From Chaunax sp. Z400 (lineage: Eukaryota; Chordata; Actinopteri; Lophiiformes; Chaunacidae), in assembly GCA_037577475.1 (NCBI GenBank), contig CM075189.1:17213839-17277838 (forward strand): 64,000 nucleotides of DNA, written 5' to 3'. Position 1 is the first letter of the stretch; the number at the start of each line of letters is the position of its first letter. Below, one piece after another: positions 59,628 to 64,000 of this stretch. The notes beneath the pieces were generated by a model. The model was not told the origin of the DNA. It worked only from the letters and a program-made list of their open reading frames with translations, and did not search any database. Made by a program: the position numbers and the translations under genes.

Positions 59628-62369
59628 TCATTCTACCAGTTGAGAAAAACTGCCTGAGGGCACACAACATAACAGACACCAGAACTCCCTTCTCCTCCTG
59701 TTTCTGCTCTCACCGCCTTTAACAGGAGACGCTAAGCAGCGCTCGGCTTCAGTTGAACACATTCATCAACGTCAGGCTAAATATTCTTTGGACGATTGAC
59801 TAGACAGGTGCAGGATCTGTCCACAAAACATGCTGAAAGAGCTAGAATGCCTTTTCAGAAGTACTCCCAAACTGGTTCATCCCATTTGCACTTCATAAAT
59901 CTGACACAGATATCAAAAGAAAATGCCAGATTACTCCGTTGAAGCGGTGTAATCTCCCACACTAAGCATCTTAGCTTCACCTCAGGAGATGTCTCATGTA
60001 GGCTCTGATACACTGGCCTCTGCTATCATCACAGCTGTCTCCAGTACAGTTTATCCCTCCTCTTTATGCTTATCACACACACCTTTGCCGTTTCCTATTT
60101 CTGCTGCGACAGTCGAGCTGCTCTCAACCAGACTCCTGGACTTGTCATCATCACATGGAATTCACACTTGACACGCGTGCATCGGATTCTTACCCCGTTT
60201 CAGCTCAGCGATAAGAAACATTTTCTCAGAAAGCAATCATTTGTTCAGAGAGGTTTGTTGATGCATAGCGAGTCAGAAATGTAATCAAGACTCCATGCCA
60301 GCCTGTGAGATATTGATGGGATTAAGAGCAGGAATGAAAGAAATTCCTGGAGAAATGATCAAATTATTAGTCACTGTTTGCAGAAATGTTGAGGTCAGAC
60401 TAAGGGTATTCAAAATGTTATTTTATTTTGCTGTGCAATGAATTGTGAATTGTTCATGATATTAATGATAATTTGATACAATTTGGCAGTCATGTTGCTA
60501 AATTGTAAAATTACAATCCCACCCGGGTTTTGTGAATCTCATCCTGAAGCCATAAACTTTAAAAGCCGGCGTCACATGTCCTTTTATTTCTGTGGTTCTT
60601 TACTCCATCATGGCGGTGCATCTCCATCTCACATTTTTGCTGATTATTCTTGAGTCTTTTTCAAGATGTGTGTGTGTGTGTTAGTTAGTGTGTGTATGAA
60701 ACTTAACCACAGACAAGTAAATCATAAACATTAAGAAGTTCAATTATTGGCATTTACAAAATCCCTGAAAGGGCAGGATGATGAATTGTTGTGATTGTGT
60801 GCTCCGTTTGCAGGATATGACAGTTTCAGATTCTAATACTGGGATGATGTGCTGAGACATTTGACTTTTACAGACTCTGGGCTGTTGATCAGAATGTTCA
60901 CAGTTGTGCATGATCTTGTGTTTGAGCTGTGTGATCACTGAAATCTGTGAGTAATTAGGTGTTTTTTATTCTCTCTAACTCTTCAGGTTATGACTGAAAC
61001 AAATTTCCAGCACCTGTCATCCTCATAGTGATTAAAAATGTTCCTGATTCTTAAACTTTGACAGACCCAGTGAAGGAATCATTGACCCCTGTTCATCACT
61101 GCTGTTGACTTAGTCCCTCAGTGGTACTCGTGGAATCTTTCTGTTCCTTCTTTAAGACTCATGAGTGTGTCGTACGGGAGGTTTTGTTAAACTCTTGTAC
61201 CCAGACCTGTTAGTCCTCCCTCTGCTAATGATTGATAAGCACAGTAATAACTGACCATGGTGTACAGTGAAAGGAAAGGTTTTAATCTGCTGTACACACA
61301 CTGTAAATCATGTGTGCACACAGTTGTGGCTGTGTGAGACTGCTGCTGAGTTACACATATTTATGTAAGAGGGTTTTTCTTTTTCTTCTGTTTCTTGTCA
61401 GTATTTTCTGTCTTTGTCAGGAGGCACACACACAACATTGAGTGAATGAAGGACCCAACTGAGAACGTCTTTGTTTGTTTTCCACACTGACCTCTTTTTG
61501 GGATCTTATTGGATTATTTATTTTCTATTGATGACATTTGGTGGAGTTTTTAGATTTGCCATGTCCAAACAAGGCTGACATTTCTGCTCTTTTTATTTGC
61601 TTTCTTAATCATTTTTGTTTTTCAAGTCCTTTTTTTTTTGACTGAAAATGTTTTACTGCCCATCTATACTTAAGAAGCCTTGTATTCTTTGGTTGTTTTT
61701 AGGATGAAGCCCTACTTGACCAAATATATTTCATCTTCAATTTCCCTCCTGTCTTGAATTCAGCCAGTTTGAGAATTGGAAGGGATCGATGCAGAGCAGA
61801 GTAAAGTCTCAGACCGGATTCAACCTAGCCTAGCCCTTTTCCTTTCAGTACCTTGATAAAAGGAATGTAAAATGGAAAGGATCCCGGTGCATTCAGGAAG
61901 CTAGTGTTTGAATGTTAGCATCTCTTGGATGTCATACAGGTGGCAGCGTGTCATGAAGGTGTTTTTTCTTCATCTTGCTCGTTAAAACCAGAGTAAACAA
62001 TAGGCCTATGGGGTAAATATTCAAGTAATGGATTACCTCAGTTTACATTTATTATTACATTGGCAAGATTCAAAGTGCAGGATCAGCAAGTTGCCAGATT
62101 CTTCCTGGAAAGGGACACATAAAATTATTTCCTCCATATCCTTTTCAAGGATTTACTTACAAATTGCAAGGATTTAGAGCTTTCAATACAGTAGTATATT
62201 TTATGGTCTCTAGTTTTAAATCTTTATCTGAACAGAGCAGATTTTGTGGGCATGAATAATGAAGCCCTGTCCCAAACTCACACAGATACTGTTCCTTTAA
62301 GAATAATCCAAGTCTGGTGTTTTGCCCACTCAGCAAATTCACTGGAGTGGTTATTCATCCAGTAATTAC

Positions 62370-62570
62370 GTCTGCAAACAAGAAGTCAAGGAGGCTATGT
62401 GATTCCTCATATTTGTTTGTTTGTCTGTTTGTTAGCAAGATGTCTCAAAAAGTTGTCACGGATTTTGGTAAAAGTTTGTTTAGGTGTGAATCTTGGGTTA
62501 AATTTGAGTCAGATCCAGGTGTGGATGCAAATTCTAGATCACCTTTTCACTTTCTTCAAGTGAGATGGGA
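62370..62570 (+). repeat. Teleost dispersed repeat, family R (copy 2, diverged)
   Basis: It contains GTCAAGGAGGCTATGTGATT, a GTTTGTTTGTCTGTTTGTTA run, CTCAAAAAGTTGTCACGGAT and AGATCCAGGTGTGGATGCAA. The same features in the same order mark the common fish repeat seen at 29655-29905. Recognised from memory; heavily diverged. Confidence 0.5.
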
Positions 62571-62770
62571 CCTTTTTTATTTTTTTTATTTTTACATTTT
62601 ACCAATTTCTTGTAAAATAACAATAGGCCAATCAAAATAAAAAATACCCAGGCATGGACAACTCATGATATTACATCACAGTGGACAATTGGACCTCCTC
62701 ACCATCCCTAAGTTCTTACTATTCACAATTTGAAAAGGAGTAGAAATACTAAGAACCATACATCTAACAG

Positions 62771-62775
<5 letters not shown>

Positions 62776-62819
<44 letters not shown>
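62776..62819. repeat. (TG)n microsatellite
   Basis: Twenty-two uninterrupted TG units. Confidence 0.97.
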
Positions 62820-62820
<1 letters not shown>

Positions 62821-63799
62821 CCATGATGGGGGTCGTTGGCTTGTCAAAACACACCCTTCCATGCCAGCGGACACTACTGTCTGTCCAGCCAGACAAGTTT
62901 ATTAGTTTGCCCTAAAAAATACAGCCCCTCTCCCCAGACCTCTCTCACCCCATCCAGCTCCCAGGGGTCCCCTGGTATGAGACGTAGCAGGCATCCACCA
63001 ACACTGCTGGCCCCGCTCGTTGTCATGGAGCCTTTCCAGATGCCTGAAGACAAACATTTGTTGATTGTAACTGGCCGGATTTATTTGGATTGTGAAACTT
63101 TGATGTCAGATTAAAGACCTAACAGTGAATTAATGGCGTTTTTTCAGTGTAGTTGTAGTTTTTGTTGCCGTCTTATGATTTATGTCAGTTTTCACATTTG
63201 TACTTCAATGTTAATGTTGATATCATCATTTAGATTTTTCTGATTATTGGATCATCTGTCCTTTATATGCATAGCTTGTGGCTCACAGTTATGTACGGTG
63301 ACATAAATATTGGTCATAGATTAAACATGTGAAAGACTGAGATTTATTTTTCAAGCGTTCTTGACTTTGATTTTATACGCTGAGCATACATCTCTGGTTT
63401 ATTTTCATAAGACTCTCAAGACAGCTTAAATTACCCCATTAAAACGTGTAATACACTGGATGAAAATGAAAATAATTAAACTGACTTGCAAGGGAAAAAA
63501 ATTGTGTAAATGTTTCCACCAGGGCAGCATAATTTCCAAAAATTGACGTGAAAATATCCCGTGCTTCACTGCAATTTTCCCTCATCTCGTACATTTACAG
63601 CCTCCAGGCGACACAGAAAAGCTCTATTCATCCGTGTCCCATCACAAACTGTAGGAAAAAGCCATTTTTGATTTCCCGTCATTTGGGATTTCCTCTACCC
63701 CCGATGTTTTGTCAGACATCAAAGTCAATTTGCAGGTAATGGCGAACAGATTAGCTAATTTGAGCAAACCTGCATGCTTTGATAGCTTTGACACTGATC

Positions 63800-63846
63800 T
63801 GTGTGTGTGTGAGTGTGTGTGTGTATGTGTGTGTGTGTGTGTGTGT
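63800..63846. repeat. Imperfect (GT)n microsatellite
   Basis: GT run with GA and TA interruptions. Confidence 0.95.
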
Positions 63847-64000
63847 ATACTAAGGGCCCTGCCTGTGTCACATTACAGGAAGGACACTGTCGAGGGGCCC
63901 CAGCAGTTTAAACAAGTGGCACATTACAATGCGAGGAGCGCGAGTTTTCCACTTTGACATGTAATGACAGAAAGTTTCAGTGCAGCGGGCCAAAACAAAC

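Larger units (their letters stand above)
57606..64000 (+). other. Intron 30, start (at least 6.4 kb)
   Basis: No M10 exon or C-tail exon is seen. It holds a CT run (57653-57688), a CA-rich patch (59166-59206), T and C runs (59501-59517 and 59610-59627), GT runs (60667-60696, 62776-62819, 63800-63846) and a diverged dispersed repeat (62370-62570). The open frames are repeat-driven or short. Confidence 0.78.

Noticed and set aside
57606..64000. Search for the M10 exon
   Set aside because: No segment encoding the expected M10 or C-tail was found; it is probably beyond the window.
1..64000. CRISPR arrays, operons or bacterial systems
   Set aside because: The window is vertebrate intron-exon DNA; the short repeats are microsatellites and transposon debris.

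Overview
The window is a stretch of ray-finned fish (teleost) nuclear DNA. Nearly all of it is the middle of one large gene on the plus strand. Thirty exon positions, one of them filled by two alternative exons, join into an open frame of 953 codons. The protein is a P4-ATPase (phospholipid flippase) closest to ATP8A1. It carries the A-domain DGET motif, the PISL motif of M4, the DKTGT phosphorylation site, an N-domain KGA-D, the P-domain TGDK and GDGAND motifs, and M2 to M9. Every exon has GT/AG borders and the codon phases agree across all junctions. The teleost origin is inferred from the vertebrate gene structure plus fish-type repeats: Tc1-like DNA transposon debris, several LINE remnants, common fish dispersed repeats and many CA, CT and GT microsatellites.

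Layout: 1-516 is intron. Exon E1 (M2) lies at 517-615. E2 to E7 (5466-11336) encode the A domain and include two equal-length alternative exons, E4a (7438-7511) and E4b (8238-8311). E8 and E9 (11442-14586) carry M3 and M4. E10 to E23 (15065-40959) encode the phosphorylation (P) and nucleotide-binding (N) domains, with a 45-nt optional exon E12 at 18872. E24 to E30 (42641-57605) carry M5 to M9. The last 6.4 kb is intron; M10 and the regulatory C-tail are beyond the window, and the start codon and M1 are before it.

The introns hold decayed LINEs (antisense at about 640-2230 and 27060-27551; sense L2-like at 43130-43535), a collapsed Tc1-like element (39780-40114), an inverted-repeat element (10382-10770), tRNA-like SINE heads, and fish dispersed repeats near 18591, 25000, 29655 and 62370. 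No second protein gene, functional RNA gene or promoter was found.

The most interesting biology is splicing. It includes the mutually exclusive A-domain exon pair, the 45-nt cassette exon, a possible 6-nt microexon in the M3-M4 loop, and several CU, UG and CA tracts placed where splicing regulators could act. Exon and residue numbers (E1 to E30, local residues 1 to 953) are local to this window.
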